Positions 47,001-57,733 are shown, counted from the stretch's first letter. The stretch: DNA of 64,000 nt from Symsagittifera roscoffensis (GCF_963678635.1 NC_087064.1:47043346-47107345), one strand, 5' to 3'. Notes: a model not told the origin generated them from the letters alone. Program-made: numbers and translations.

Positions 47001-50000
47001 TGTCGCATCTGCGCAAAAAGCTCATATTTTCAAAAACTAGCCACCAAAAACACTAGCTGCAGATACCAATCAATTGCCGTTAACCTTAACTTTCCGTTGT
47101 TTTTTTTCTGTCATCAACTGTTAACTTGATACTTATGGAACTTCAAAGCACAAGCATTAGAGAGTTGCAAAAAGTTCGGACAGACAGCATTAATTTAAAA
47201 GAGCAATCGCTCCATTTTGACAGTTTTTTGAATGCTATTTTAGTTTTTCCTTTTTTGCATGCAATTTCCTGGTTTAAGACAACCTTGCGACAAAACTTTG
47301 CTCTCATAATAAGGTTTTGCATGCAAAGTGTCTCCAAAATAGGAAATAGGTCAATTCTTCTAATTCATTTTGTCTGTACTAAGACAAAAATAAATAGCTT
47401 TCAATAAATTTATCGGACTATGAGACAGTGAAATATATATTACAACCAAATTTTCAAAATTGCATTTAAATGTCAAAGAGCAAACCCAAATGATTAACAT
47501 CTGAAAAAGCGCAGCGCAGTTTTTTGAACATAACTTCAAGCCCGTAACTTCAAAACAATCTGAATTTCAATTTTTCAATAAAGAACTTTAAAAAACGCCG
47601 ACAAAAAGGCAAACGCTTAACTTCAGAGAACTATCAGACTCAGCTTGAATTTCATAATTATTTCAAAAAAGCCAATGCTGCCTCCAAACGAAAGTACTAA
47701 ATAATATTGCGACTAAGATTTTTAAAAACCTCGTACTATCAACAATATCCTCGGCTTGTGTAAAACGATACTCAAATGGGTAAGCGAGCTAATCATGCAG
47801 ATTCAATTAGATTACACGATCAGACAAAAAAGTGAGAGAATAATCATCAAATTATATACGTTCGTACAGCATCAGTTTTCAATAGTTAGCTTTCTCAGTA
47901 GTCATTAGCATTTTTGTATATCATTGCGTCCAAGTGTCGCTGGATGTTGTGGAATCGATCAGAGCCAGTGTAGTTGATATCCCCTCGCTCCCACTGGTCA
48001 GGAGTTGCAGCTCCACTTGCCTTGCCGCCTTCACTTCCATTAGTTTCGCTGCTCACAGGTGCGGAACTCTTGGGATATTCAGGCACGTCGACGCTGCCCT
48101 CTAGAATGAGATCAAGCAAAGCATAGCATTTTTTTTAAACTTTACTGTTCATACTGTTCATATATCTATTACTGTTTCCTAATAGTTGACCAATAACAGG
48201 CACAAGTGGGGATGCAGATTTAAAAATTAATCTTCGGAGTTTCGGCGTGAGGAACTGACCATACATCAAACGAGCTTTTTTTGTGATTTCCTAGCGTCAG
48301 ATTAGTTGCCAAAAGAAACTACCAAACGTCACATTAACAAGACCAATTGGAACATACCTGGTTTCTTTTCGAAGAGGGGTTCCACATTGTGGTTGTAGAC
48401 TTTCCACCAGGTCCTGATGAAAGGCTTGGTCGTCTGGAACATGTTGTCGGCCATACTTCCTCCGTACACATTGTCACTCTCCGCACTGTACCCGAAGTTC
48501 CAGGGCTTGCTCTGGCCCAGGAAGTGCACCACTTTCACTTCGGTTCCAAATCTCAGCAGCGCTGGTAAGTAGCTGTATGTCAAGTTTGCAGCCATGTTGT
48601 ATATAAATGGTAGTCGTTTAGTGATATCTTTGAAAGCCCAGTCACTAAAGTAGGCATTCAAAAGTCCTTGATCTCCACCGTCGAAAGATCCTTCACTCTT
48701 GGCCAGCTCCAGGAGCTTTCCGTAAGTTTCCATGCTGGGTTTGTAGACAAAAACTCCGGTGTTGAACATGTCGGGCCAGCCGACATCTGGAGCTGCAGAA
48801 AACTCCTCGCGCTCGAACAGATCGTCTATGTTCTCTACAACCAAGGTATCCGCATCCATGAATACGCACTTGGTGTAGTGAGTCAAAGTCCAGCATTGCA
48901 GCTTGGTGAAGGTAACTCCTAATTCTGGTCTAGCCATCAGTGCAAGTCGAGTAGTGTCCCCGCTGTCCATCAATGAAACGTACACCAGTTCGTCAAAGGT
49001 CTTCTCCATGACAGCTTGCAGGGGCGGTTCCGGCTTGTATCCGATCATTATTACCAATTTCTTCGTCGTACCACAGTTGCGCAGCGACTGACCCCAAACC
49101 AACGCTCCTTTAGCATAGCTATCATTTGTGACTAGCGTAACGAAAGCTTCGTTCGTCATTGCAGATGAATTTATTGCAAGTTAATTCGGATTTAAAATCA
49201 GGTCAAGTCAAATCAAAGATAATGATTAATAATTTACAGCACGCAGCTCTCGAGGAGTGTGTGAGCTTGAATACGATATCTAAGAATGATATCTAATGCA
49301 AAAATTGGTAATTTGGCTTCGAATCGCAGATAACCAGATAGTAAAACACGATAACCAAACACTGACAGTTTACTCAACGTTTGGCTACTTGATTCGAATT
49401 TGGTACTAGAGCGATGAACAAACTAGAGCTAAGATATCGCTACAAGAAGTGCGGAAGGTCTACTGTGATCAAATAATTTTTCACGCAGATTAACTAAGAG
49501 CAACCTGCTTAAGACCAGTCAATAAAATAATGTCCTTAAACTATAGATTTGCAAAAAGTTGGAACAGACAAAATTAATAGAAAGAGCAAAGGACCTATAG
49601 AGAGTTCCAAAAAGTTCGGACAGACAGAAATAATTAAAGAGCAATCTGCCAATTTTGTCAATTTTTCCATGCAAATTTGAATTTTGGCGACATTGAGACA
49701 TACTTTCTGTCTGAAAAATTAGCTTTTGCATGCAAGTTTTGTCTGAAAAAGGTCATTTGCTCTTTTTAAATATTTTTGTCTGTCTGAACTTTTTGCTACT
49801 AATTATAAAGAGAGCTGCAAAAAGTTCGGACAGAAAGAATTCATAAAAAAGAGCAATCGTTGCGTTTTGACAAACGTTTGCATGCTATTTAGACAACCTT
49901 GAGACACAAATTCGGTCTGATAATTTAAATTTTGCGTGCAAAATTTTTCCAAAACTAAATGCTCTTTTTAATTAATTTTGTCTGTTCGAATTTTTTGCTA

Positions 50001-51748
50001 CTAATTTTATGAAATTTTACTACTAGAATGTGGACAAGCTTGACAAAAACCTGAGGGCATAAGTTGCAATGCGGACTGGGGGAGTTTTTTCCTAATTATG
50101 CGGGGCTTTCTGCTGAAAATAACCATTCAGCAAAATTTTTTGCTAAAATTAGGTTTTGACGGCCTTTCTAACACAAATGTACCCATCAACTTTAATTCAT
50201 TTCATTGTCAATACTTTTTTTTTACCTTAGCAGAGCATATCTTCAATTTCAAAAAATTTTCTCCCAGATTATCTTTGGTTTGCCAAAAATGCTTGAATTA
50301 TGCGGAATTCAGCAATTTCAAATTTGAGGTTTATCATGCGGTAATTATGCGCCGCAGATTTATGCCAAGCCTGAACGTTGAATTGTTAAAATGCTGAAAG
50401 CAAAAAAAATGTGTTGTACGTATAAAGGAAAAAAATACAGGCTCTCCATGTACAAAAAGCGTCGTACTACTTAACAAACGAATGGAAATAATGTTTGACT
50501 CAACAACCGGTGGTAGGCCAACAAGCCGGATGGCCAACAAACCGAAAATAACATTACCATTGCAACGGGCCGAAAAATTTTTTGTATGCAACAAACACAT
50601 TGTCACTGTCATTACGCAATTTTTACGTAATTCTGATGTAATTTGCGTAATTCTGATGTAATTTCGGCTTCAAGACAGCCGAATAACCATTGAAAACTAA
50701 CGTATGCTTCTCCTAGACAGGTGGAGAAGGACATTGTATTGTAAGCAACCAAAGAGTTTGACTGGAAAAATTGCCAACGAAGGTAGCCCAGAGTTAACGG
50801 ATTAATTCGATCACACAGTTTTCAAGTAGAGAAAGCCAAGGCAAGCCCTTTTCTCAAAATGTTAATAAGAGAAGTACTTCAATTTTGACATTCAATTTTA
50901 TATCACCGTCGAACGGCATTATAACAAAAACAAAAGCTCATAGCTTGGGTAGCAAGGCACAATCTTTGATAACTTATGAGTATTGAGAAATATTTGATAA
51001 AAACCAACGTTTGAAATTAGAAATGGTTGGCAATCAATTTTGTTCATTCCGATTAGGGCCATAACCTAGGTGAGTTCAAGGAAAGCTCCCCTCCGCCACC
51101 TCTCAAAAATTCAACCCGTTCATCACCCAGAGCCCCCATTGGCTCTCTTCTAAGACATCTTTAGAAGTGCAGCGCGCTACAAAAAACTTCCAAAAAGAGA
51201 CCAGAATGGCATTTTAGAAATTTTTCAGAATAGCCTATGGCACAAACCTTACCGCAAATATAGGGTTTCTTCTAAAGTTCCAATTATCAATTCATCGTCG
51301 ATTTAAAAAGACAAATATTACACACATGAGATGATGAAACGGAGTAAAATAACCGACAGGACGTTTTTTAAGAAGGTTTTGATTTAAGATGGCGCGCGCT
51401 TCTCCAAAATTAATATATTTTGACGCCAAGTACCAAAGTGAGACCCTTTGGGTGCTGATAGGTTCCCCCTTTGGAACTAAAGGGTACTCTTTTGATACTA
51501 AAGGGAGATCCTTTCGGTGGTGATGGGGTGATAAGGAGAAAAAGGTAGAAATGAATAAGTTAACTGACCTTTTTCTTGTCGCGATTTTCATTGGTGAATG
51601 GGTCCTCTTCCTGCATGAATTTCTCAGTCTCTATCTCATCACCTCCTTCACAAATAGTCTTCTTCTTACACATATCATAGATGAGAGTCATCCTGCGTCT
51701 AGGGTTGCTCTTCGTCTTAGACAGGATGTCCTGTACAGCTGCGCTGTC
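33593..51748 (-). CDS. RPB1, largest subunit of RNA polymerase II (5' end outside window)
   Basis: The catalytic subunit of the nuclear mRNA polymerase. Fifteen exons were read by eye, in transcript order: 51748-51569, 43337-43166, 42870-42378, 42020-41342, 41047-40313, 39992-39826, 39665-38984, 38749-38598, 37435-37243, 37031-36927, 36639-36457, 36357-36154, 35795-35633, 35456-35174, 35072-33593. They join in phase to 5871 nt, 1956 residues plus stop. Alignment to animal RPB1 implies about 119 N-terminal residues lie upstream, beyond 64000 or lost. Introns are GT-AG except 36926-36640 (GC-AG). Sizes run from 99 bp to 8231 bp. NADFDGD (active-site magnesium), the bridge helix and the trigger loop are intact. 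The CTD has about 53 YSP units. The 8.2-kb intron holds a glycogenin gene. No frameshift or internal stop occurs in the exons, so the gene looks functional. Confidence 0.97.
37501..38248 (-). repeat. array-related insertion flanked by a 128-bp direct repeat, inside an RPB1 intron
   Basis: In the 1162-bp intron (37436-38597), 37501-37628 is repeated at 38115-38248 with few differences (both contain ATCGATACGTTGGCGCC or its near match). Between them, 37634-38072 matches the first ~420 bp of the Penelope-like array unit, beginning at the same base: ACATAGCC-ACTGACAG. The rest to 38114 is unmatched. Coordinates are on the plus strand; the array-like piece has the array's orientation. Confidence 0.7.
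38984..39665 (-). CDS. RPB1 exon: trigger loop and cleft
   Basis: It contains [20 protein letters not shown] and [20 protein letters not shown] (the trigger loop, which closes on the incoming nucleotide), then [14 protein letters not shown]-like text. It joins to [11 protein letters not shown] at 38749. All hallmark residues of the trigger loop are present. Confidence 0.95.
40313..41047 (-). CDS. RPB1 exon: funnel and bridge helix
   Basis: A 245-codon phase-0 exon, from [11 protein letters not shown] to AMESLK. It contains [49 protein letters not shown] and the bridge-helix text [19 protein letters not shown], which links the two jaws over the active site. The next exon resumes [10 protein letters not shown] in phase. 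Confidence 0.96.
41342..42020 (-). CDS. RPB1 exon: catalytic [10 protein letters not shown]
   Basis: The exon encodes [33 protein letters not shown] and the universal [12 protein letters not shown] box, whose three Asp residues hold the catalytic magnesium. It ends in KHISPGDTK. Splice signals are TTTTTTAG (upstream) and GTAAGA (downstream). Conservation with animal RPB1 is very high and there are no odd residues in the active-site box. Confidence 0.96.
43338..46000 (-). other. RPB1 8.2-kb intron, 3' part without genes
   Basis: No exon, RNA gene or element is recognised on either strand. AT-rich, with only short ORFs. Its 3' splice site is TTCCAG|GCACC at 43338. Confidence 0.45.
46001..46810 (+). 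repeat. heavily decayed relative of the array unit, inside the RPB1 intron
   Basis: It starts with ACAGCCAACAGACAGTTGG, matching the array-unit start. It continues with AGAAGTTGATCTCTTCG, 'CACTTTTACTGTTTGATCGAC', an AAATTTGAGCGTGAACAAA match near 46173, and an ACACAGGCGATGCAGCACTGCG stretch near 46684 that echoes ACACAGAGGCGAGGCTGC in the array. It is non-coding and much older than the array copies. Confidence 0.5.
47157..47410. mobile_element. GTTCGGACAGAC MITE, decayed copy
   Basis: The left end, TTGCAAAAAGTTCGGACAGAC, is the terminal repeat of the MITE family seen at 49607-49998. The internal GAGCAATCG and TTGCATGCAA-type motifs are shared. The right end is diverged (TTTTGTCTGTACT near 47370-47382). 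It lies in the RPB1 intron, downstream of glycogenin. Confidence 0.55.
47895..49159 (-). CDS. glycogenin (GT8 family), nested in an RPB1 intron
   Basis: A self-glucosylating glycosyltransferase that builds the oligosaccharide primer for glycogen synthase in the cytosol. Exon 1, 49159-48358, starts ATG ([20 protein letters not shown]). Exon 2, 48100-47895, ends TGA. The intron (48357-48101) has GTATGT and TTCTAG. The product is 335 residues, close to human glycogenin-1. Visible sites: the DxD metal site DADTL (102-106), SFDGGDQG (158-165), the autoglucosylated Tyr195 in [18 protein letters not shown], and the C-terminal glycogen-synthase-binding motif [14 protein letters not shown]. The linker between catalytic domain and motif is short. 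No lesions are seen. The gene lies on the same strand as RPB1, 2.4 kb after the exon at 51569 and 4.6 kb before the exon at 43337, so it is carried in that intron and must have its own promoter upstream of 49160. Confidence 0.96.
49160..49549 (-). other. upstream region of glycogenin
   Basis: This stretch should hold the glycogenin promoter and 5' untranslated leader. No TATA box or other site is recognised with confidence. No ORF of note. Confidence 0.35.
49550..49796. mobile_element. GTTCGGACAGAC MITE, copy A plus a half copy
   Basis: The intact copy spans 49607-49796. The left terminal repeat (CAAAAAGTTCGGACAGACAG, then AATAATTAAAGAGCAA) is answered at the right by TTGCTCTTTTTAAATA followed by TTTTTGTCTGTCTGAACTTT. 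The terminal inverted repeats are about 40 bp in a 190-bp element. A further left terminus (GCAAAAAGTTGGAACAGAC, 49551-49597) precedes it and belongs to a truncated copy. It is 0.4-0.6 kb upstream of the glycogenin start. Confidence 0.7.
49817..49998. mobile_element. GTTCGGACAGAC MITE, copy B
   Basis: It starts GCAAAAAGTTCGGACAGAAAG and ends TTTTGTCTGTTCGAATTTTTTGC, with the same internal GAGCAATCG, TTTGCATGC and 'AAATGCTCTTTTTAATTAA' features as copy A, 20 bp away. No coding capacity. Confidence 0.7.
49999..51568 (-). other. RPB1 8.2-kb intron, 5' part without genes
   Basis: No gene is recognised. A tandem ACGTAATTCTGATGTAATTT-type duplication occurs at 50626-50665, and a GGTACCCTTTGG/AAAGGGTACTC-like patch at 51430-51510. 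The intron's 5' splice site is AAG|GTCAGT at 51568. Confidence 0.45.
51569..51748 (-). CDS. RPB1 exon: clamp region (first exon seen)
   Basis: A 60-codon exon, flanked by TTTTCAG and GTCAGT, reading [13 protein letters not shown], then [20 protein letters not shown], ending in NRDKKK. It matches human RPB1 from about residue 120 (DSNNPKIKDIL...VYDLC...ICEGGEE) and runs in phase 0 into the GGCGRHQP exon at 43337. It is too short to stand out as an ORF and is separated from the rest of the gene by 8.2 kb. It contains neither the start codon nor the CxxC zinc site. Confidence 0.93.
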
Positions 51749-52334
51749 CTGAAAACAAAGTAAAAATCATACAAAGTTTGTGACTTTCGACCATTTCCAT
51801 TGAGAGCGAACTTCATGCACTTGCAATACAAATAAATGCTAAGAACCTTGAAGGAGTGCGATCTGTAAGACGACAACCGCGTATTCACACTCGTCAGTCA
51901 GTAGAAAAATACTGTATTGGTCATTCAGAATCGAGATAAGTGAAGAAATTAATAACTCATAATTATATACTTCAAACGTTTGCTTTCCTATCTCCATTCT
52001 GATTGCTTATTAAAGCATTTATCTACTACCTGCCGAGTATGAATACGCGGTTGTTTACTTACTGCTACCTAATCAATCCTAAGAAAAAATTGACTATGAA
52101 AAACAAAGCCACCATCTTTAAATTTTGAGTTTCAAATTAAATACAATGAAATTCTCTGAATTTCACGAACTTTTTATGATCGGCCTTATATGTATGAAAC
52201 TTAAAACATTTGAGAACCTTGAATCTTACGGTAAATTTTTATTCTACTGCAAAATTGAAAATAAAAACGCTCTTTTGTTTTGGAGAGAGGAAATTCTTCC
52301 TTTCTTTTGTTAATAAATTAATTCGAATTTTAAA
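51749..52334 (-). other. RPB1 intron upstream of the exon at 51748
   Basis: I searched here for the missing N-terminal exon (clamp zinc residues, CPGHFGHI-type motif) and found none on the minus strand. Non-coding and AT-rich. The Penelope-like array begins at its right edge. Confidence 0.45.
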
Positions 52335-54922
52335 ACATAGCCAACTGACAGATGGAAAAGATAATCAACGCAATGAAACTGAAACAAAAACTGACTAGTT
52401 TTTTCAAAAATCTTCAATTTTTGAAATTCGAAGAAAAAAAGATGGCCTTAAAGCTCTTTAAATTTGTAGATTATTTTATGATGGACACTTTTTTGTCAAA
52501 ATTAACACAATTCAGAAAACTGGATCAATAGGCAAAACTTTCATTTCACTAGGAAATCTGATAATTAATTTCCATTTTCGAAACTAGAAGTCGATCACGT
52601 TTTTCGTGAGATTTACAATTTTGCTGTTCGATAGTGGATTTTGCCTTCAATTTAACAATGGAAAAGCACCGCAATTAAAAAGAAATCTCAAGTCAAACCG
52701 CGAAAAAACAAAACTGAGCGTGAACAAATTTTAAAATTTTTCCTGAAAAAAAATCAGCTTTAAAACACATAGGCGAAGCGAAGCTTCGCACCACTTGCGA
52801 TACAACCCAAACAAAGCAGCCGGTAGAAATTGAGTTAAAACTACAAAAACCGTAGCCAAAGAAATTTCACATAACAAAAAATTTCCTATTTATGTATCAA
52901 ATAAAATTCCTTTTCAACAAATTATGCCCAGTTAGACATTTGAATGTTCAATTAGCATCAATAAAATTTTTCAGAGCGGTAACGAAGCCGAAAATTCTTA
53001 AGCAGATAGGTTGAGTAAAAAAAACTTCAGACGACTGAAAAACTGATTGTCTAAAATGGGAGTTGGCAAATGTTCAAGTAAAATAAAATACAAATTTCGA
53101 CACAGAGGCGAGGCTGCAACTTCACAAACACGAGCGAGAAATCGGCAAAGATACAGGAGGTTCGAATTCCAAAAAAACTCAATTTTTGGATACTAATTTG
53201 AAATGTAGTAAACTTTGCATGTAATAAATTAGAATGTATTGAAACAAATTGCGTATAAATATTCATTTCAGAAATCTCGCGAAGTATATCTCGCTCAAAA
53301 ATTTCCGAACAAGATTTCAATTATTATACTAAGCCACTGTCCACAGGATTCATCATGCTACGTTGACGTGGCAGGCTTTCAACGACGGTCTTGAGAAAGC
53401 CACAGCGAATTGGGCGGCGAATCAGTATCCACCTTCTTTTTACTCCCCCATTGTTCGTGCCAATGCCTAGAAGATTTTGGAGACGAGCGTCAACACACTG
53501 CAGAAGGCTGCATGCAAAACGTAGAGAAGCGCCGTCGTCTTGCAGTATAGAGGTCGTGGGTCTCACAAGTTCTCCAAACGCCTCAGCAGCTACCGGAGTC
53601 TCAGTTATCATCACTACGAGGAAGCTGAAATCCTGTCTGCACTAATTGAAGTGTCCCATTCCAGAGGAACTCAGTAGTCGGGTTCTTTATCAACTCACGT
53701 GTACAGGTTGCAAAGCCTGCTATGTCGGCCAAACCAGCCGGCATTTTAAAACCAGACTACAGGAGCACCGAAGGGCCGGCTCACCTGTTGGTGCCCACCT
53801 GCGAGAGTGCGGAGACGATAATTTTTCACCGGATTTGCAGTGCAAGATTCTGGACAGGAGCATTGACACCCAGAAATTGCTAGGTCTCGAAGCCCCCTAC
53901 ATCTCGAGGAAAGCTCCAGCCCTAATCAGTGAGGAGTACCGGCAGCGCCAGCTAACGCTGCGCTTCTAATCTATTTGTTGTATTAACGTTTCATGTCAAC
54001 TCAAATTGTGCTTTTTTATTGTCTGATTTTATGTGGTTTTTTATTGTTTACGATGTTGGTTGTTTTTTCTTTCAGTTGTTCTGATGATGTCTTAATTAAC
54101 GAAAACGTTCAAGCATTGATACTTGGTTTTTTCTCGTGTGTTAACTTATTAATAATCAAATGCCAAGACACACAAATATACTGCTAATGCAGCCTACTAA
54201 TTCAAAAGTGCCACCAAACGGAGCATTTTTATTTGCGACTTAAGTTCGTAAAAAAATTACATAGTACTATCACACTAAACTATGCTCGTGTAAAGAGAAC
54301 GGGCACGTAAATCGCAGACATGCTCACAATTTGTTTGTTAGTTGACGGAAGAACAGATAAATGACCATAAGTTTCAGGCATCTTGTGAACAAAGTTATTT
54401 AACGGGAAAAAAGTCTATCACCCGGTTGCAATACCGTTGCTTATCACAAGAGTAACCATAGGTCAAAGTGCTAAAACATGAAATTGAGCATGAAAAGAAA
54501 ATCAAACTACCACACGGCAAAAAGAGTGAAACTTCACTTGTTCGTTAACACTAATTAATTAAAACGTTTCATCGACAAAGAATGAACTGAGCAGATCTCA
54601 ACTAAAATTGCTATTCGTGACTATTGGAGAATTTGTCGAAAATAAAATAATAAGCAAAGGAATTGATTACAATTAATTGTTCAGTCAAAGTTTTTCTTAC
54701 CGAATTCTGACTTAACTTATGGCAACTTTGAAAAGCCAAAAGAAAAACAATCGAAAACCGTTCAATCAAAACATTGATCGGATCTCAGATCAAGTTAACA
54801 ACCTCCTCCAAAAGATATGCTCGGTTAAGATCCAGCGTTAAATTTGACTAAGTTTGCTAAGCGCTGCGTCTACAATGCTCGATTCTGTTTATCACAAGAG
54901 TAACCATAGGTCAAATTTTAAA
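52335..54922 (+). repeat. Penelope-derived tandem array, unit 1
   Basis: The unit begins ACATAGCCAACTGACAG. It has a ~1-kb non-coding upstream segment, then the endonuclease region, then a ~0.95-kb tail. It lacks 228 bp present in other units: the deletion joins GATTTCAATTATTATAC to TAAGCCACTGTCC near 53333, removing the end of the reverse transcriptase. Its endonuclease reads VLY. It is the left-most copy and the most different, as expected at an array edge. The tail contains ACAAGAGTAACCATAGGTCAAA twice (near 54437 and 54894). Confidence 0.85.
53334..53969 (+). pseudogene. Penelope-like GIY-YIG endonuclease remnant, unit 1
   Basis: The last 107 codons (53646-53969) are open: RVLYQLTCTGCKACYVG is the GIY-YIG core with its CxxC zinc pair, and TSRHFKTRLQEHRRAG supplies the catalytic Arg and following helix. 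It ends QLTLRF. Upstream, the linker (HHATLTWQAFNDGLEKATANW-like) is in another frame with a stop, and the reverse-transcriptase end is deleted. In intact elements this domain nicks the target DNA. Here it cannot be joined to a polymerase. Confidence 0.82.
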
Positions 54923-57733
54923 TCATAGCCAACTGACAGATGGAAAAGATAATAAACGCAATGAAACTGAAACAAAAACTGACTAGTTTTTTCAAAAATC
55001 TTCTATTTTTGAAATTCGAAGAAAAAAAAGATGGCCTTAAAGCTCTTTAAATTTGTAGATTAATTTATGATGGACACTTTTGTCAAAATTAAGACAATTC
55101 AGAAAACTGGATCAATAGGCAAAACTTTCATTTCACTGGGAAATGTGATAATTAATTTCCATTTTCGAAACTAGAAGTCGATCACGTTTTTCGTGAGCTT
55201 TACAATTTTGCTGTTCGATAGTGGACTTTGCCTTCAATTTAACAATGGAAAAGCACCACAATTAAAAAGAAATCTCAAGTCAAACCGCGAAAAAACAAAA
55301 CTGAGCGTGAACAAATTTTAAAAATTTTCCTGAAAAAAAATCAGCTTTAAAACACATAGGCGAAGCGAAGCTTCGCACCACTTGCGATACAACCCAAACA
55401 AAGCAGCCGGTAGAAATTGAGTTAAAACTACAAAAACCGTTGCCAAAGAAATTTCATAACAAAAATTTTCCTATTTTTGTCTCAAATAAAGTTCCTTTTC
55501 AACAAATTATGCCCAGTTAGACATTTGAATGTTCAATTAGCATCAATCAAAACTTTCAGAGCGGTAACGAAGCCGAAAATTCTTAAGCAGATAGGTTCAG
55601 TAAAAAAAACTTCAGACGACTGAAAAACTGATTGTCTAAAATGGGAGTTGGCAAATGTTCAAGTAAAATAAAATACAAATTTCGACACAGAGGCGAGGCT
55701 GCAACTTCACAAACACGAGCGAGAAATCGGCAAAGATACAGGAGGTTCGAATTCCACAAAAACTCAATTTTTGGATACTAATTTGAAATGTAGTAAACTT
55801 TGCATGTAATAAATTAGAATGTATTGAAACAAATTGCGTATAAATATTCATTTCAGAAATCTCGCGAAGTATATCTCGCTCAAAAATTTCCGAACAAGAT
55901 TTCAAGTATTATACTGTTGTATGAAAAGTAAATAGCTTTTTTTTCTGTTCAATTGATGAGTTAAAGAAGCATCAATTGTGTTATTTTAGGAGAGATTGAC
56001 GGAGCCTGGCCTTTTCTCGACATCTTGGTGACGAGAGCAAATGGTAGGTTTCAGACGTCCTGTTACTCTAAGCCCACGGACACAGGGCTGTCGTTGAGCT
56101 ACCATGCAGTTGCTCCAAACAAATACAAGCGGAACATCGTCTAAGCCACTGTCCACAGGATTCATCATGCTACGTCGACGTGGCAGGCTTTCAACGACGG
56201 TCTTGAGAAAGCCACAGCGAATTGGGCGGCGAATCAGTATCCACCTTCTTTTTACTCCCCCATTGTTCGTGCCAATGCTGAGAAGATTTTGGAGACGAGC
56301 GTCAACACACTGCAGAAGGCTGCATGCAAAACGTAGAGAAGCGCCGTCGTCTTGCAGTATAGAGGTCGTGGGTCTCACAAGTTCTCCAAACGCCTCAGCA
56401 GCTACCGGAGTCTCAGTTATCATCACTACGAGGAAGCTGAAATCCTGTCTGCACTCATTGAAGTGTCCCATTCCAGAGGAACTCAGTAGTCGGGTTATTT
56501 ATCAACTCACGTGTACAGGTTGCAAAGCCTGCTATGTCGGCCAAACCAGCCGGCATTTTAAAACCAGACTACAGGAGCACCGAAGGGCCGGCTCACCTGT
56601 TGGTGCCCACCTGCGAGAGTGCGGAGACGATAATTTTTCACCGGATTTGCAGTGCAAGATTCTGGACAGGAGCATTGACACCCAGAAATTGCTAGGTCTC
56701 GAAGCCCCCTACATCTCGAGGAAAGCTCCAGCCCTAATCAGTGAGGAGTACCGGCAGCGCCAGCTAACGCTGCGCTTCTAATCTATTTGTTGTATTAACG
56801 TTTCATGTCAACTCAAATTGTGCTTTTTTATTGTCTGATTTTATGTGGTTTTTTATTGTTTACGATGTTGGTTGTTTTTTCTTTCAGTTGTTCTGATGAT
56901 GTCTTAATTAACGAAAACGTTCAAGCATTGATACTTGGTTTTTTCTCGTGTGTTAACTTATTAATAATCAAATGCCAAGACACACAAATATACTGCTAAT
57001 GCAGCCTACTAACTCAAAAGTGCCACCAAACGGAGCATTTTTATTTGCACTTAAGTTCGTAAAAAAATTACATAGTACTATCACACTAAACTATGCTCGT
57101 GTAAAGAGAACGGGCACGTAAATCGCAGACATGCTCACAATTTGTTTGTTAGTTGACGGAAGAACAGATAAATGACCATAAGTTTCAGGCATCTTGTGAA
57201 CAAAGTTATTTAACGGGAAAAAAGTCTATCACCCGGTTGCAATACCGTTGCTTATCACAAGAGTAACCATAGGTCAAAGTGCTAAAACATGAAATTGAGC
57301 ATGAAAAGAAAATCAAACTACCACACGGCAAAAAGAGTGAAACTTCACTTGTTCGTTAACACTAATTAATTAAAACGTTTCATCGACAAAGAATGAACTG
57401 AGCAGATCTCAACTAAAATTGCTATTCGTGACTATTGGAGAATTTGTCGAAAATAAAATAATAAGCAAAGGAATTGATTACAATTAATTGTTCAGTCAAG
57501 GTTTTTCTTACCGAATTCTGACTTAACTTATGGCAACTTTGAAAAGCCAAAAAAAAAACAATCGAAAACCGTTCAATCAAAACATTGATCGGATCTCAGA
57601 TCAAGTTAACAACCTCCTCCAAAAGATACGCTCGGTTAAGATCCAGCGTTAAATTTGACTAAGTTTGCTAAGCGCTGCGTCTACAATGCTCGATTCTGTT
57701 TATCACAAGAGTAACCATAGGTCAAATTTTAAA
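54923..57733 (+). repeat. Penelope-derived tandem array, unit 2
   Basis: A 2811-bp unit. Layout: non-coding segment 54923-55989 ending TTATTTTAG; reverse-transcriptase tail and GIY-YIG endonuclease 55990-56781; tail 56782-57733. Nearly identical to units 3 and 4, with scattered single-base changes (for example TTTGCACTTA at 57045 where other units have TTTGCGACTTA). Confidence 0.88.
55990..56781 (+). pseudogene. Penelope-like RT tail and GIY-YIG endonuclease remnant, unit 2
   Basis: Directly after TTATTTTAG the sequence reads EIDGAWPFLDILVTRANGRF, QTSCYSKPTDTGLSLSYHA and NKYKRNIV, the last part of a Penelope-like reverse transcriptase. A TAA follows, then VHRIHHATSTWQAFNDGLEK, a second stop (CKT*RS), then a frame change before IITTRKLKSCLHSLKCPI and the GIY-YIG core (VIYQLTCTGCKACYVG). 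The RT catalytic core is absent. The 225-codon ORF at 56104-56781 is in frame only for its last ~125 residues; its first 100 are out of frame. Confidence 0.85.

Noticed and set aside
53155-53180. GGTTCGAATTCC as a tRNA B box
   Set aside because: No A box at a suitable distance and no cloverleaf; it is part of the array's non-coding segment.
53993-54187. 64-codon hydrophobic ORF after the endonuclease in all four units
   Set aside because: AT-rich tails commonly translate to hydrophobic peptides. Its identity between units reflects recent duplication, and unit 3 changes residues freely. Kept only as a low-probability small membrane peptide.
55636-55905. 89-codon minus-strand ORF repeated in each array unit
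   Set aside because: Lies in the non-coding upstream segment, has no recognisable family, and its diverged counterpart at 22440-23470 does not keep it open.
55986-56471. 161-codon minus-strand ORF repeated in each array unit (also 58799-59284 and 61594-62079)
   Set aside because: Antisense to the Penelope-like linker and endonuclease; it repeats only because the units repeat.
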